A stretch of DNA of 6,784 nucleotides, from positions 1-6,784 of the forward strand of contig JAHBAP020000524.1 in NCBI GenBank assembly GCA_018500005.2. Direction: 5' to 3'. Below the pieces are notes generated by a model. The model saw only the letters and a list, made by a program, of their open reading frames with translations, made no database searches and was not told the origin of the DNA. Position 1 is the first letter of the stretch. The number at the start of each line of letters is the position of its first letter. Made by a program: the position numbers and the translations under genes. This DNA is from Mycobacterium sp. GTDB taxonomy: Bacteria > Actinomycetota > Actinomycetes > Mycobacteriales > Mycobacteriaceae. This document shows, piece after piece, positions 6,533-6,784 of the stretch.

Positions 6533-6574
6533 ATGGACGCGAGTGCGAGTAGGCGGAGGTCCGCGGATGGCTGA
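6533..6574 (+). other. Possible 13-codon upstream ORF overlapping the nuclease start
   Basis: ATG 6533 encodes MDASASRRRSADG and stops at 6572-6574, eight bases into the DUF151 gene in a different frame. An SD-like AGGGG lies five bases upstream (6523-6527). It could tune translation of the downstream gene or be chance; short ORFs of this size are common in GC-rich DNA. Confidence 0.25.
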
Positions 6575-6784
6575 GGTACGAGTCGTCGGGGTTCGTGTCG
6601 AGCAACCCGCCAATCAGCCGGTCCTGCTGCTACGCGAGGCCACCGGCGATCGCTATCTGCCGATCTGGATCGGGCCGAACGAGGCCAACGCAATCATTCT
6701 CGAACAGCAGGGCGTCGAGCCGGCCCGGCCGCTGACCCACGACCTGTTCAGGGATGTGATTGGCGCGCTTGGCCATTCGCTCAA
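6567..6784 (+). CDS. Bifunctional nuclease family protein, DUF151 (3' partial)
   Basis: First 72 codons of the orthologue of Rv1829 (about 164 aa), cut by the window end. The family (BFN/DUF151) is named after proteins reported to have both DNase and RNase activity; the mycobacterial member has no settled role. Seen: MAEVRVVGVRVEQPANQPVL, then REATGDRYLPIWIGPNEA and EQQGVEPARPLTHDLF, all family hallmarks, with no stop to 6784. The ATG has a strong SD, GGAGGT (6555-6560), six bases upstream. The gene regularly follows the MerR gene in mycobacteria. The 108-base gap before it holds the dyad, the putative promoter and a small upstream ORF described separately. Confidence 0.92.
   Translation, partial: MAEVRVVGVRVEQPANQPVLLLREATGDRYLPIWIGPNEANAIILEQQGVEPARPLTHDLFRDVIGALGHSL

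Noticed and set aside
5664..6605. Minus-strand ORF (313 codons) opposite the MerR gene
   Set aside because: Shadow of garA/ftsR coding sequence in GC-rich DNA with no recognisable protein family.

Overview
The window is a high-GC segment of a mycobacterial chromosome (Mycobacterium in the broad sense). Every gene lies on the + strand. The order matches the M. tuberculosis locus Rv1820 to Rv1829 as I remember it: ilvG, secA2, pgsA2, (Rv1823-Rv1825 missing here), gcvH, garA, the MerR gene Rv1828/ftsR, and the DUF151 nuclease Rv1829. Gene identities rest on protein motifs and remembered orthologue sequences; no search was run.

Region 1 (1-1570): a thiamine-diphosphate enzyme of the acetolactate synthase family, cut at its 5' end by the window edge. 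Its first ~92 bases are almost free of A and encode a garbled version of the expected N-terminus, which looks like low-quality sequence at a contig end. Region 2 (1594-4002): SecA2, the accessory preprotein-translocase ATPase, probably with its own leaderless promoter. It carries two small in-frame tandem expansions (KTP and DNS). Region 3 (3981-4108): the secA2-pgsA2 junction, the most unusual part. A 32-bp unit occurs four times in tandem. Each unit holds an SD-like G-run, a stop-start overlap (TTGA; CTGA in the last copy) and a 9-bp hairpin, so the units form a chain of 11-codon minicistrons between secA2 and pgsA2. Region 4 (4074-4688): PgsA2, a CDP-alcohol phosphatidyltransferase. Region 5 (4732-6458): gcvH (glycine cleavage H protein), garA (FHA regulator of 2-oxoglutarate/glutamate metabolism) and a MerR regulator translationally coupled to garA by a GTGA overlap. 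Region 6 (6459-6784): an intergenic region with a putative promoter, a 19-bp dyad and a small upstream ORF, then the first 72 codons of a bifunctional-nuclease (DUF151) gene that runs off the window.

Functionally, ilvG/secA2/pgsA2 concern amino-acid synthesis, protein export and membrane phospholipid. gcvH/garA/ftsR link one-carbon and glutamate/TCA metabolism to kinase signalling and, by analogy with Corynebacterium, to cell-division gene control. No mobile element, tRNA, rRNA or CRISPR was seen. I found no completely unknown system; the 32-bp stop-start hairpin array and the missing Rv1823-Rv1825 block are the points most worth pursuing.
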